Shown piece by piece: positions 15,489-24,882 of a DNA stretch of 40,849 nt. Source of the DNA: Sinomicrobium pectinilyticum (lineage in GTDB: Bacteria > Bacteroidota > Bacteroidia > Flavobacteriales > Flavobacteriaceae); assembly GCF_003725735.1 (NCBI RefSeq), contig NZ_RJTM01000018.1, forward strand, positions 1 through 40,849. The letters are read 5' to 3'. The notes under the pieces are model-generated. The model was not told the origin of the DNA. It searched no databases and saw only the letters and a list, made by a program, of their open reading frames with translations. Positions within the stretch are counted from its first letter, which is position 1; each line of letters begins with the position of its first letter. Both the position numbers and the translations under genes were made by a program.

Positions 15489-17396
15489 TTACCACGGTAA
15501 TATTTTGGTAGAAATGGGTTGCCAATTTGTTCCGTCGTGATATTCAATTGTTGTCAAATAGTCTAGTGCTTTTGGAAATGCACCAATGGGAGTTCCAATT
15601 AAGAAATTATGAATTCTATCATGGGCATCTTGTAAAGACTCATAATTAAAATTGGCATTTTTCTTATCAGGATTAGATGTCTTATAAGGTATTGTACCAT
15701 TATGTCCATAACATTTATCTGCGAAACAATGTACTTTAGAAAGGATTGGGGTGAGAGCACCGTTTCTTTTCATAGTTAATGAATCTTTTAAAATTAATTC
15801 ATAAAAACAATAATGATTGGCTGCTGCATCAATTTCGTAAGATATTTTAAGTCTTTTGCCTTGTTCTATACAGCATTTATAGTTATTTGATATATCTAAA
15901 TTTATAAGTTGTTCTTTTAACTTTATAAAGCTGTTTTGTATTATTTTTAATTCTCCTCTGTAAAGTGGTGAACTTATTTCATGATGCGAAAGTGGATGTA
16001 GTAAAGCTGAAAGTAGAGAGTTTATGTTATCAACATATTCAGTTGAGTTACCAAAATTAGCTAAAAAACGTTTTGTTCTCAATACTAGCTGAGTTAGCTG
16101 ATAATCGGGCAATTGGGTATTCTCGGCATCTGCAGTTTCCCATTTAGGAACAAATTCTTTAATTAACTCTTCCAATGCCTTTCTAAAATAATTAGCTGCT
16201 GCTGGATAGTCCGGGGCTAATCTATGATTTAAATATTTAATTGCTTTGTCGAAATATGAATCTCCTTCAATAACAATTGGCTTATTTATTTTATTATTGG
16301 ATATTGGGTCAGAGTCATGACCAACATACATTTCAATTACTTTCCACTTTTCATTAATGCTACTAGCAAAATACTTTTTAGCCAATTCATACCAATGTCG
16401 GTCATAAGTGGAGATAAATTTTTGGTAATCGGTAAATTCATTTCTAAGTATTTTTAGTATTGGGATTCTATTTCCAGAATCTAAACCTATAAATACATCA
16501 TCTAAAAAAATAACTTTTAACTCTACTGACGCTGGATTAGTACGTAATGAAGCTAAATATAAACAGATAGCAATAGCAGATAATCGAGCTTCATTTAGAA
16601 AATCATTGTATCCTCCATCAATTAGAATTCCATCTTTAATTACCTGTAATTTAAAGACACTCGTAGTATACCATTCCCACTTATATCCGTAGTTAAAGGT
16701 TAAGGGTTCTAATGAATAGCTTAATTCAATATTTAATTCATCAAAGTAGTTAGATAAATATTTATTTAAAATGGTAAAGACTTCATCTAATGTACCCTTT
16801 AAATGAGTTTCAAAAGTAGGAAGAAACGCTATTGCATTTTTATGACACCGGTCATTTCTTGTATAAGCATTTGTAGTTAAATCATTTTGTAGTTGTTTCC
16901 ATCTTTCTTTGAATCTAAAATTACCTCCTGTGCTATGTGGGATATGCTCTCCCAATAGATTTAAGATTATCAATTCAAATAAGTTGGGTTCAGGTTCATT
17001 GTGAAAGTAGACTTTTAGTAAATCAGTATAATCAAGAAACCCTTTGATAAGAGCAGTATTTTGAATGAAAAGAACATTGTGATCAGAATTTACATCAGAA
17101 AATAAATGTGAAGCTTCTGTTCCACTCAAAATTTGGTTTGTCGAAGTATCATAATCTGAAAACTGTAATTTTATTCCACCTGGATCATAGGGTAAATATC
17201 TATTTTTTATGTACTGTACGGAAGTATCCCTAGAGCTTGCGAAAAAATTATTTAAGGCTTTATATAAAGAACTCTTTCCACTACCATTTTCACCATAGAC
17301 TAATAAATTTTCACCATTTGGCATATTTATAGGATCGTATTCTCCAAAATACCCCCTAAAGTTATTTATAGCTATCGATGTGATCTTCTTACCCAT
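15489..17396 (-). CDS. AAA/SMC-like ATPase of the double-DUF262 operon
   Basis: A 635-residue ATPase of the RecF/SMC-like type (AAA_15/AAA_23 group). Residues 5-34 form the usual N-terminal strand set (ITSIAINNFRGYFGEYDP), then Walker A GENGSGKSS at 35-43. A signature-like helix lies at 267-283 (LNEARLSAIAICLYLAS), and Walker B VIFLDD at 295-300 is followed by IGLDSGNR, with a His switch region (STYDRHWYELAKKYF). The insert between Walker A and B (about 100-265) lacks a long coiled coil. Residues 380-500 form a helical domain containing LLHPLSHHEISSPLYRGELK, and 520-635 a further unassigned domain. ATG at 17396 is preferred; a TTG three codons upstream is possible. It begins 13 bases after the stop of the double-DUF262 gene, so they are co-transcribed. 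It probably powers or gates that protein. Confidence 0.85.
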   Translation of the reverse strand: MGKKITSIAINNFRGYFGEYDPINMPNGENLLVYGENGSGKSSLYKALNNFFASSRDTSVQYIKNRYLPYDPGGIKLQFSDYDTSTNQILSGTEASHLFSDVNSDHNVLFIQNTALIKGFLDYTDLLKVYFHNEPEPNLFELIILNLLGEHIPHSTGGNFRFKERWKQLQNDLTTNAYTRNDRCHKNAIAFLPTFETHLKGTLDEVFTILNKYLSNYFDELNIELSYSLEPLTFNYGYKWEWYTTSVFKLQVIKDGILIDGGYNDFLNEARLSAIAICLYLASLRTNPASVELKVIFLDDVFIGLDSGNRIPILKILRNEFTDYQKFISTYDRHWYELAKKYFASSINEKWKVIEMYVGHDSDPISNNKINKPIVIEGDSYFDKAIKYLNHRLAPDYPAAANYFRKALEELIKEFVPKWETADAENTQLPDYQLTQLVLRTKRFLANFGNSTEYVDNINSLLSALLHPLSHHEISSPLYRGELKIIQNSFIKLKEQLINLDISNNYKCCIEQGKRLKISYEIDAAANHYCFYELILKDSLTMKRNGALTPILSKVHCFADKCYGHNGTIPYKTSNPDKKNANFNYESLQDAHDRIHNFLIGTPIGAFPKALDYLTTIEYHDGTNWQPISTKILPW

Positions 17397-17409
17397 TTTA
17401 AACAATTAT

Positions 17410-20400
17410 TTAATAATGAGATTCGATCTCGATAACTTGTGGAATATTTAAAAGCGATAGGAAATTTCCTCCTAGATTATGCTCTGGAGAGCTAATTTCC
17501 GCATATAGTTTTTCAGCGGCTTCGGCTTTTTTTTCATTATCTGGTTCGGCTTCTAATTTAGGAAACGTTGAAATATAGTTTTTGATTTCAATTTCTTTTT
17601 CTTTAAACTCTTTATCAAAGAATATTTCATAAACTAAGGCATCTAGAACTCTTTCGAAAAATAGTGTCGCTTTATGATTCCCTTCACTATGAATAATATA
17701 ATCAACGATATTTGCAATTTGAATTTGACTATCTAAATCTATAATTGGGATTTCTATCTCATTAATATCAGTAAGTGATAATGGTTTTGTTTCTTCCTGA
17801 TCCTTTCGTTTTTCGATATAGTATTTATGAAAATAAAATCTACTAGATAAAAGCGCTAAAATATATTTTGGTATAAAATTGGGTCTATTTAATACTAAAC
17901 CAATAATATTATTTTTAAATGCTACCACATCATTGGAAATTGCAATATTGAAGCGAGACGATGAATTGAATGCACGAGATATTAGGATTTTCCCTTTAGA
18001 TTCAAATAACTCTCTTACAGATAAATCTATGTCTATAGTAATTAGCTCTAATTTTTCTTTATTAAAACTATAATTTTTGAAAACACCTTGGGTTAAACAA
18101 TTATAATTAACATGAGTATCACTTGATATTTGACTACTTTTTTTTATATCTTCTTTGACTCCTGCTTCTATGGATGCTATCTCTTTAAGAAAAGCAGTTG
18201 TATTATTTTTATTAGGTTGATTGTCCGAATATTTATCCTTAAAAGATTTTACAGCATTTTCAAACGTAGATTTCTCATCTATACTGGCCATTAGAGAAAA
18301 AAGGAACTTTATATCCTTACGAATTTTTGCCTTATTGTGCAAAATAGCATTATATGGTATGTCAAATAAAAAGTACCAAAGGGCATAAAAACTTTGTTGA
18401 GTCCTTCTACCTTTAGTAATTAATAACAGTTCATCTAAATTTTTATTAAGGCTTATAGTCGTCAAATCTTTACTTTCTGTTAATAATTCTTTTAACTTTC
18501 GAATAAACTCAAACTCAAAATGATTTATAGCATTAATAAAATCATTTTTGTCTTGAAAACTTTCTAAAGTTTTTGTTATTTCATTTTTTGATTTTAATCT
18601 AAAGTTTATTTTAGTGCCTATCTTGTAGATGTCAATTTCAGATTTACCATTAGATTGATTGGTTTCATTTTTATTCCTGGAGAATTGCAAAAATGATAAT
18701 GCCGTATATATATTTTCATCTTCCATTCTTGAATTGTTTTTCCTGAAATAGAACCAATTTTTGTGATTCCTGTGGGCTGCTTTTATTGTATCAATGATGT
18801 CTCTAGAGATATAAGAATTCCACATTTCAAAGGAGTCTTCTTTTATAGGATATGGTTTGTCATTTAACCTGACAAATAAATCTATTGGTTCAAAATTTTT
18901 GTTATATTTTTTGTCAATTTCAATAACCCATAAATCAAAATTCTTAATTCGGTCTTGAAATTCAAGCGATAAAGCATTAAATTTATTCCCATGTAGATTG
19001 GTTAAAATGCTATTTTTTAGATATAAGGAATATCCATTTTTATTAGAATAGGTTCTCTCTCCATTTTCATCCAGATAAGGATCGCCCGTAAAACCTAAAA
19101 TGCTTAATATCCTTTGCTGTCCATCTAGAACTTCTCTAACTCCATCTTCTCTTTTAAATACAAAAATTGGGGGAATTTTTATTCCTAAAAGAATGCTTTC
19201 TATTATTGATGAAGATTTCTTTTTGTTTATTACTTCTTTTCTTTGATACTGAGGACGAATTAAAAAACGCTGTCGATCCATTGAACGTATGATATCCGTT
19301 ATGGCAATAGAAGATGGTTCTGGTTTATTAATTCTCAACTCTTCAAAACTAGTTAGTTCATCATCAACAGGATTGATCTCGTTATTTCTTTGAATAAATT
19401 CTTGATTAGTATCAAGATAAAGCTTTAAGGAGGTATCGAACTCTTGCTCAAAAAATCTGGCGGTAGCACTATATCTTTCATATAGTTCTTTGGAAAAAGA
19501 ACTTCTTTGAAGACTATATGATTCAATATTATTTACCAAATAAATAACTAGCTTATCGATTAATTCAGGTTTGTCGATTTTCTGTAATTGAATATCTTCG
19601 TTTTCAAGAGCAGAAAATACCCAAAATAGACATTCCGAGATCAACCTATTATATGAATTACTTTGTTTTAAAAAAGTAGCCTTTATCTTTACCAGTAGAT
19701 TCAGTTTTGCTATAAAACTCTGGTAAATATTTTCGATTTCGGAAGTATCAATTTTAGCAAATAGAGCTTCGTAAAACTTTGAAACTATGGATTGCTTTTT
19801 GACAGCATAATATTTGATTGGGATTTCATGTTGAACTAGTAGCTGACGGACTCTTTTAAGTATTATTTCTATATTGTTCTTTTCGAAATGAAATACATTT
19901 GATATGTCTCGATTTAGAATTTCATCTTCTTGGATCTTTTGCTTTAAATAGGCATTGAGATCATCTTCTAAATAGACTGCGTTATCTATTTCTGATGGTT
20001 TTAGAGGTGTAATTCCAGAATTATACCTTTTAAATATTTCTCTTTTTACTAACTCTTCAATGTCGTCACTAATTCCTTCCCTAGATGGAAAACTAAATTC
20101 AATAATACGTAATTTAGTATCCCAAAATAAATCCTGAAGTTCGGTGTCGATATCTTTAAATTGCTTATTAGCTATTCCAATATTTCCCAACTTATGCAAT
20201 CCATTTTTTCTAAGCTTAAATTCATTGCCTTTAAACCGTAAAATAGTTTGATATCTTTGGCGGCCATCGATAACTTCAGTTTTGTCACTATTTTTAAAAA
20301 AAACTAATGGAGGAATTTCTGTTCCAAGGAGTATACTTTCAATAAAGTAAGTAGCCTTTTCATCATCCCAAACATAATTACGCTGATATGATGGTTTAAA

Positions 20401-20502
20401 ATCTGTATTTCGAACCCTACTCGCATTATTAAAAAGACTCTCAATCGACATTACTTTCGATTCAATCTTGATTTTATTCTCAAAAATATCTCTAATATCC
20501 AT
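17410..20502 (-). CDS. Tandem DUF262 (ParB/GmrS-like) protein with TaqI-like target-recognition domain
   Basis: A 1030-residue multidomain protein. Residues 15-175 are a DUF262/GmrS N-terminal domain with PSYQRNYVW (38-46) and DGRQR (79-83). A second, complete copy occupies about 395-560, with PQYQR (417-421) and DGQQR (460-464). DUF262 is a ParB-like fold found in GmrSD, BrxU and SspE modification-dependent or phosphorothioate-sensing defence enzymes, where the DGQQR motif acts in nucleotide hydrolysis. No DUF1524 HNH nuclease is visible. Residues 800-975 look like the TaqI-like C-terminal specificity domain of type IIG enzymes and PglX: GKILISRAFNSSSRF, PKYILALLSSRFYFHKYYIE, ending ERVLDALVYEIFFDKEFKEK. 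This fusion suggests DNA target recognition coupled to an NTPase/nuclease. It is AT-rich, with an ATPase gene directly downstream and an XRE gene 44 bases upstream. Confidence 0.8.
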   Translation of the reverse strand: MDIRDIFENKIKIESKVMSIESLFNNASRVRNTDFKPSYQRNYVWDDEKATYFIESILLGTEIPPLVFFKNSDKTEVIDGRQRYQTILRFKGNEFKLRKNGLHKLGNIGIANKQFKDIDTELQDLFWDTKLRIIEFSFPSREGISDDIEELVKREIFKRYNSGITPLKPSEIDNAVYLEDDLNAYLKQKIQEDEILNRDISNVFHFEKNNIEIILKRVRQLLVQHEIPIKYYAVKKQSIVSKFYEALFAKIDTSEIENIYQSFIAKLNLLVKIKATFLKQSNSYNRLISECLFWVFSALENEDIQLQKIDKPELIDKLVIYLVNNIESYSLQRSSFSKELYERYSATARFFEQEFDTSLKLYLDTNQEFIQRNNEINPVDDELTSFEELRINKPEPSSIAITDIIRSMDRQRFLIRPQYQRKEVINKKKSSSIIESILLGIKIPPIFVFKREDGVREVLDGQQRILSILGFTGDPYLDENGERTYSNKNGYSLYLKNSILTNLHGNKFNALSLEFQDRIKNFDLWVIEIDKKYNKNFEPIDLFVRLNDKPYPIKEDSFEMWNSYISRDIIDTIKAAHRNHKNWFYFRKNNSRMEDENIYTALSFLQFSRNKNETNQSNGKSEIDIYKIGTKINFRLKSKNEITKTLESFQDKNDFINAINHFEFEFIRKLKELLTESKDLTTISLNKNLDELLLITKGRRTQQSFYALWYFLFDIPYNAILHNKAKIRKDIKFLFSLMASIDEKSTFENAVKSFKDKYSDNQPNKNNTTAFLKEIASIEAGVKEDIKKSSQISSDTHVNYNCLTQGVFKNYSFNKEKLELITIDIDLSVRELFESKGKILISRAFNSSSRFNIAISNDVVAFKNNIIGLVLNRPNFIPKYILALLSSRFYFHKYYIEKRKDQEETKPLSLTDINEIEIPIIDLDSQIQIANIVDYIIHSEGNHKATLFFERVLDALVYEIFFDKEFKEKEIEIKNYISTFPKLEAEPDNEKKAEAAEKLYAEISSPEHNLGGNFLSLLNIPQVIEIESHY

Positions 20503-20546
20503 AAATCTTAGACCTTATCATTTGAAATGATATCTTATTTTAACTA

Positions 20547-20975
20547 TTAGTTTTTTTCTTCCCCAACCAACTTCTCCAACCGCGCCATCATTTCGTCTTT
20601 CTCCTTCAACATACGCTCATACAGCGCCATTTTTTCCTCGTGGAGTTTCCTTATTTCATTAATAGGATTGTTATTAAAAACTTCAATTCTGTTATTGAAC
20701 ATTGCATTGTCAGAGAAGTTACAAGAGATTAAATTCACCGCCTGCTCCTCATCAAAATTCTGTATGGCTTCGACGGGGATTTTCAGAGCTTCGGAAATCT
20801 GTGAGAGTAGGGGAGTATCAATGGATTCTTTTTGCTCCAAAAGGGAGATCTTTTGCTGGTTCCAGTCTTCACCCAGTTCGAAAGCTAAAGCATCCTGTTT
20901 GATGCCGAGCATTTCACGAAAACGCTTCACGTTGCGGCCCTGGTGTATTCTGGGATTTTTAGTGGCATGTGTCAT
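20547..20975 (-). CDS. XRE-type helix-turn-helix regulator
   Basis: A 142-residue protein with an N-terminal HTH_3 domain (about residues 13-70): GRNVKRFREMLGIKQDALAF, then LGEDWNQQKISLLEQKE and LSQISEALKIPVEAIQNF. A C-terminal coiled coil follows (about 105-140: INEIRKLHEEKMALYERMLK). Such proteins are frequent next to mobile and accessory genes in Bacteroidetes and act as small DNA-binding regulators. It is the first gene of the minus-strand operon with the double-DUF262 protein (44 bases downstream) and the ATPase, so it probably autoregulates this operon and keeps it quiet. The G+C content here is higher than that of the two following genes, which hints at a different origin. Confidence 0.88.
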   Translation of the reverse strand: MTHATKNPRIHQGRNVKRFREMLGIKQDALAFELGEDWNQQKISLLEQKESIDTPLLSQISEALKIPVEAIQNFDEEQAVNLISCNFSDNAMFNNRIEVFNNNPINEIRKLHEEKMALYERMLKEKDEMMARLEKLVGEEKN

Positions 20976-21219
20976 AGCTCAAAATAGTATTTTTAGTTCA
21001 TTTTCTGTCTGGTTTTTACTTCCAAACCCCTTAAAACAAAAGAATTACATACGTTTAAAGGATGTTGCAGGTAAAGGTAATTATTCCGTAAAACAATCGC
21101 CCATCTAAAGATATGTAAAAAACATAAAATTCATCGGTTCAAGGCTGTAAAATACAAATTTGTTGTGTAGGATACCTCTGCAAAGCTGACCAACTTTAGG
21201 GAAACAAAAATACAGGAGC

Positions 21220-21492
21220 ATGAAAAATTCTGCAAAAACACGCCGTATGAAGGTGTACAGCAAAATATTGAAACGAAGAGAAAAACTAGCGTGGAATTAC
21301 ATGGTAACATTCCCCGAAATACGGTTGATGGGGAAGTGGTTGCAGGAGTGTGGATTTGAACCCGGTCAGGAGATCAATATCGTTACAGCAAGCCGTAAAC
21401 TGGTGATTACCATTGAACCGCAACGGGAAGAAAACGAAGCAGCCATCCCGGAAAAAGCCCCTAAAAAGAGAAAGAAATCAGCCGTTAAATAA
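21220..21492 (+). CDS. SymE-like toxin
   Basis: A 90-residue basic protein of the SymE family (type I toxin, AbrB-like fold). The family core FPEIRLMGKWLQECGFEPGQ followed by EINIVTASRKLVITIEP is complete. The Lys-rich tail (about residues 80-90) may bind RNA or DNA. E. coli SymE is an SOS-induced toxin that affects RNA and nucleoids and is repressed by the antisense RNA symR. In Bacteroidetes, SymE-like genes often lie in accessory regions and may instead be regulators. An AGGAG stands two bases before the ATG, unusual in this phylum. It is divergent from the XRE/DUF262/ATPase operon. No antisense promoter was recognised, so the antitoxin is unproven. Confidence 0.8.
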   Translation: MKNSAKTRRMKVYSKILKRREKLAWNYMVTFPEIRLMGKWLQECGFEPGQEINIVTASRKLVITIEPQREENEAAIPEKAPKKRKKSAVK

Positions 21493-22231
21493 ATGTGGAT
21501 TAACCGAATATTATGTAAAATAGAAGCTTTCGAGGGCGATCACCTAAAAAGCGCGTTGGCCTGACAAAAATGCGGGCCGGCGTTGGGGGGAATGGCCAAA
21601 TGCGTAGAAATTCGCCAAAGGCGCTTGTCGTTTCCCGATGATAATCGGGGTTCGTTTGGCAGAATTTCAAGCATATGGACAGGGCGCGTTGAAGCTTATT
21701 TTTGTCTTGATCTTTTTGGTTCTTTTTGCATCAAGGCAAAAACGAACATATCATAAACTCCGTGAGCGCCGAAATAGAAAAATACGAAGAAAGCTGCCTG
21801 ATCAGGCACATCCGTATTTTTTGTATGCCAAGCGAACACCATCTTTAAATAAAAAAGGCTTTACTGCGCGGTGGCAAAAAATCAAATAAGCGTTGGCGAG
21901 CGTTGGCCTTATACGGTACACATTGTATATCATCATAATCTGTAACTTTTCCGATAAAAGTAAACGCTTCGGAAAACCCACAGCGCGGGCGTGCGGCTGT
22001 TTTGTCCTATAATGTACTTGCGTTATGTAACTTTGCTTTGGGGAAAAAGGTCCTGCCTTTATGGTCTTCTGAAAAGTTTTTCTGCTAAATTTCCTATACT
22101 CAGCGAATGGAATACTCTTTGCCCGGAGCGACGATAGGAGAGTAGGGGAATGTGTATGGAATGGGATTAAAAAGAATGCACTTAATTATTTAGTTTTGAA
22201 TGGCTTCCTTTTTATTGGTTTATGTGAGTTC
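21493..22231. other. Noncoding spacer within the island
   Basis: No convincing gene is found. Contents seen: a CCCGAT-gata-ATCGGG palindrome at 21633-21649; TTATGTAAAATAGAA near 21514, also at about 25589; CTATAATGTACTTGCGTTATG near 22007, related to the sequence after the left repeat; and GGAATACTCTTTGCCCGGAG at 22109-22128, which recurs near 11031 outside the island. An 83-codon ORF at 21638 reads through low-complexity repeats and is probably not real. Confidence 0.5.
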
Positions 22232-22723
22232 TTAATCAAATTCAGGATCATAGTATCCAAATCTTATTGTTGCTTTATGAAATATGATTTGTGTTTCAGT
22301 TTCTGTAAACTCAATATCATCGAAAAAAATTGTATAGCTAACATTATTAATTCCAGTATGTACTCTTCCTGAAAACGAAGTTCCTTCTAATTCATAATCT
22401 TCATAAACCATTCCCGTATGGAACTCCCAAGTATCGTTTTCTTCGACTAACCTTGCACTTATTCCAGCATGAGGAACATTATTGGGGTGTGTTTTGGTAT
22501 AAGGTTCAAACCCAAGAAATGTAAAAGTCATATTCGGGTTATCATTAAAAATAACGCAGTCATTGGGCTCAATAACAAAAGGTTCCAGGAAATTTTTTTC
22601 CAAGCAAATAGACATTTCTTCATTATTGTCATCATCATTATTATTGTCAGCATCATTATTGTCATCATTATTCGAGCAACTTGTTATACACATTAATAAT
22701 ATTAAGTAAAATACTTTTCTCAT
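22232..22723 (-). CDS. Putative lipoprotein with Asp/Asn-rich linker
   Basis: A 163-residue protein with a lipoprotein signal MRKVFYLILLMCITSC (Cys16). It is followed by a 20-residue low-complexity stretch of Asn and Asp (NNDDNNDADNNNDDDNN), common in flavobacterial surface lipoproteins as a flexible tether. The rest (about 38-163) is beta-rich and without a recognised family: CLEKNFLEPFVIEPNDC has two Cys that could pair, and later stretches include GISARLVEENDTWEFHTGMV and VSYTIFFDDIEFTETETQII. It stands between the SymE spacer and the RadC-like gene, both sides AT-rich. The triplet-like DNA of the linker may vary in length between strains. The function is unknown. Confidence 0.7.
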   Translation of the reverse strand: MRKVFYLILLMCITSCSNNDDNNDADNNNDDDNNEEMSICLEKNFLEPFVIEPNDCVIFNDNPNMTFTFLGFEPYTKTHPNNVPHAGISARLVEENDTWEFHTGMVYEDYELEGTSFSGRVHTGINNVSYTIFFDDIEFTETETQIIFHKATIRFGYYDPEFD

Positions 22724-22787
22724 ACGTTTATTATTGATTGTAGCTAACGGTTAAGGGCATACGGTGTTGTGCAGGGGCTCTGGATCT

Positions 22788-23408
22788 TTATAACTTCCTA
22801 ATATCCCATTTAGTAAGCCCGGTAAGTTCTTTTATAGTATCGGCATCATATCCTTTATCCTTCATCTTTTTGGCAATCATAAGGTTACTGTCCTTAACGG
22901 CCTGTTCCTTTTCAAATTCAGCTTGCCACTTTCTTGTTTCGGCTTTTTCTTTATCAAGGATTTCGTATTTGCCCGTTTTTTTCAGTTGGCTCATAACACC
23001 CGCATTGGCAAAACTGTAATATTTATCCTCGGAAATAACCAAATGATCGACAACTTCAATATTAATCAGTTCCCCGGTTTTCATCATCCGGTCGGTTAAG
23101 TCCAGGTCTGCTTGGGAAGGTTCGGTTTCGCCACTTGGATGATTGTGTACCAAAATCATTTTCACGGCCAGTTTGTAGATAGCCATTCTGAATATCTCCG
23201 GCGGGTTTACCAAAAGACGATTAACGGCTCCAAGACTGACCAGTTCTATAAAAAGGATTTTGTTCGCATTGTCTAACCCGACTACCCAAAAATGCTCCTG
23301 ATTTCGCCTGATCTTATTCTCACGTAACAAAACCTGTTGCATTACCTTATAGACGTCAGCGGAATTTAAAACTCTTATTTTTTGTTCTTGGGTAAGGCGT
23401 ACGTTCAT
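22788..23408 (-). CDS. RadC-like JAB domain protein with Rpn-like tail
   Basis: A 206-residue protein with a RadC/JAMM metalloprotease-like domain (about residues 20-140). The metal site is present: Glu38 in NQEHFWVVGLD, then H88-x-H90 in VHNHPSG, Ser98 and Asp101. RadC proteins are abundant on mobile elements, have no proven role in recombination repair, and may be DNA-processing or protective factors. The last 45 residues (MIAKKMKDKGYDADTIKELT, then GLTKWDIRKL) resemble the C-terminal tail of Rpn/PDDEXK transposase-like proteins, an unusual extension. A -7 type TATATTTG lies on the minus strand only six bases before the start (23421-23414), which would give a nearly leaderless transcript. 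It is divergent from the DUF6161 gene. Confidence 0.85.
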   Translation of the reverse strand: MNVRLTQEQKIRVLNSADVYKVMQQVLLRENKIRRNQEHFWVVGLDNANKILFIELVSLGAVNRLLVNPPEIFRMAIYKLAVKMILVHNHPSGETEPSQADLDLTDRMMKTGELINIEVVDHLVISEDKYYSFANAGVMSQLKKTGKYEILDKEKAETRKWQAEFEKEQAVKDSNLMIAKKMKDKGYDADTIKELTGLTKWDIRKL

Positions 23409-23556
23409 AGTTTCAAATATACGAATTTGTATTGTGTAATACTTAGATGTTTTTTAGAGATTTCAATGCGGTTTCCCGTAAATCATTGTTTTTCAAAATT
23501 CTGTATATTTGGTTAAATCTATAATCACTTAAACATATGAAAAAACAATATAAGTT

Positions 23557-24843
23557 ATGACCACAAAAGAGTTTAGAGAAAAAATACTTGAATCAAAGAA
23601 TCTAAAGTGGTTTAAAAATATTAAAGTAGACTTTCAGTTAACAGCTGTTAATTTTTCTAAAACTTTTAAAAGCCTTAGTGAGTTCCATAAATTTTTAGAG
23701 TTACAAAAAACTGGCTTTGAAAATATTGATTCATTACCAGATGAACTTAAAGGTTCAAAAGATTTTTTTACTAAAAATTTAACAAATTTAGAAGTTTTTT
23801 TTAACCGATATCAAAATAGTACTGAAAGCCAATTAGACGTCTATTGGAAAAGTGCTACTACTAAGAATAATTCACAAAAAATTGATTTGTCAAGTACTAA
23901 TGTTTTGACTTTTGATTCTACCCAAACAGATTTATTAATCAGAATTAATGAAACTAACTCAAACTATACGAAAGGAGCATACGATTATATAACAAATGCA
24001 AAAAATATAGGTAGCTCCCGTGACAGTTTTATTGGTGGAATTTTAGCATATGAATTCGAAAATCCTAAAACATTACTGGCTAAAGGCGATACTCCTTCCA
24101 AAAGAAAAATTCAAGAATTAGAAAACCGAATAGAGAATCAACTTTCTGAAAGTGAGAGCCAACTCCTTGAACATTTAGAGAGTTCAAAAAACGAATTTGA
24201 AGCCTATGTAGAGAAAATAGACGAATTAAAAACTCAAAAGGAGTCACTATTCAATGATTGGTTTGAAGGAAATGAAAATTTGGAAGGAATTAAAAGTCAG
24301 ATTACCCAATTTTTTGAAGAATCAAAAGGTCGAAGAGAAAACTTAGAGATTGCTTACGACAAAAAACTTGAACTTTCAAAGCCTGCAAGATATTGGCAGA
24401 AAAAAGCAAATACATATTTTGATAATTATAAAACAGCAAGAACTATTTTACTTGTAATGATTGGGGTAACGGCTTTATTTTTAGGAATCATCTTGGCAGT
24501 AGCGCCTGAATATATTTTTAAAAATGTATTTAAAGGAAATGAAGTTACAATAGTAAGGTGGTCCTTAATATTTATTGCATTTCTGGCATTGATGGCTTAT
24601 GCTATTAGAGCTGTAAACAAATTTATGTTTAGTTCTCTTCATTTATCAAGAGATGCAGAAGAAAGACACGCTTTGACTTTTGTTTACTTGTCACTATTAA
24701 ATGAGCAGGGGTCTGAAATGGATGGAGAGGATAGAAAATTGATTTTACAATCTTTGTTTAGTAGGTCAGAAACGGGTTTATTAAAGGATGATTCTGGGCC
24801 AACGATGCCAAATGATATAATTAGTAAAATAATAAATAAATAA
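23557..24843 (+). CDS. DUF6161-like membrane protein
   Basis: A 428-residue AT-rich gene product. Residues 1-170 form a soluble N-terminal region, 180-270 a predicted coiled coil (KRKIQELENRIENQLSESES). Two membrane segments lie at about 294-316 (ARTILLVMIGVTALFLGIIL) and 331-352 (TIVRWSLIFIAFLALMAYAI). The C-terminal part (SSLHLSRDAEERHALTFVYL, EDRKLILQSLFSRSETGLLK) matches what I recall of DUF6161, a family of unknown function found in accessory regions. A putative -7 TATATTTG lies at 23504-23511 upstream. The small ORF at 24883 follows within 40 bases, probably in the same transcript. Its place in an island beside defence-like genes makes a membrane-disrupting effector conceivable, but this is speculation. 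Confidence 0.7.
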   Translation: MTTKEFREKILESKNLKWFKNIKVDFQLTAVNFSKTFKSLSEFHKFLELQKTGFENIDSLPDELKGSKDFFTKNLTNLEVFFNRYQNSTESQLDVYWKSATTKNNSQKIDLSSTNVLTFDSTQTDLLIRINETNSNYTKGAYDYITNAKNIGSSRDSFIGGILAYEFENPKTLLAKGDTPSKRKIQELENRIENQLSESESQLLEHLESSKNEFEAYVEKIDELKTQKESLFNDWFEGNENLEGIKSQITQFFEESKGRRENLEIAYDKKLELSKPARYWQKKANTYFDNYKTARTILLVMIGVTALFLGIILAVAPEYIFKNVFKGNEVTIVRWSLIFIAFLALMAYAIRAVNKFMFSSLHLSRDAEERHALTFVYLSLLNEQGSEMDGEDRKLILQSLFSRSETGLLKDDSGPTMPNDIISKIINK

Positions 24844-24882
24844 AGTTGGTTCTTGAAGAGTGAATTTTTAAATAAAAATACT

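Noticed and set aside
21638-21889. 83-codon plus-strand ORF after SymE
   Set aside because: It reads through low-complexity and repeat-like sequence with no recognised domain and a weak start. It looks like a chance frame.
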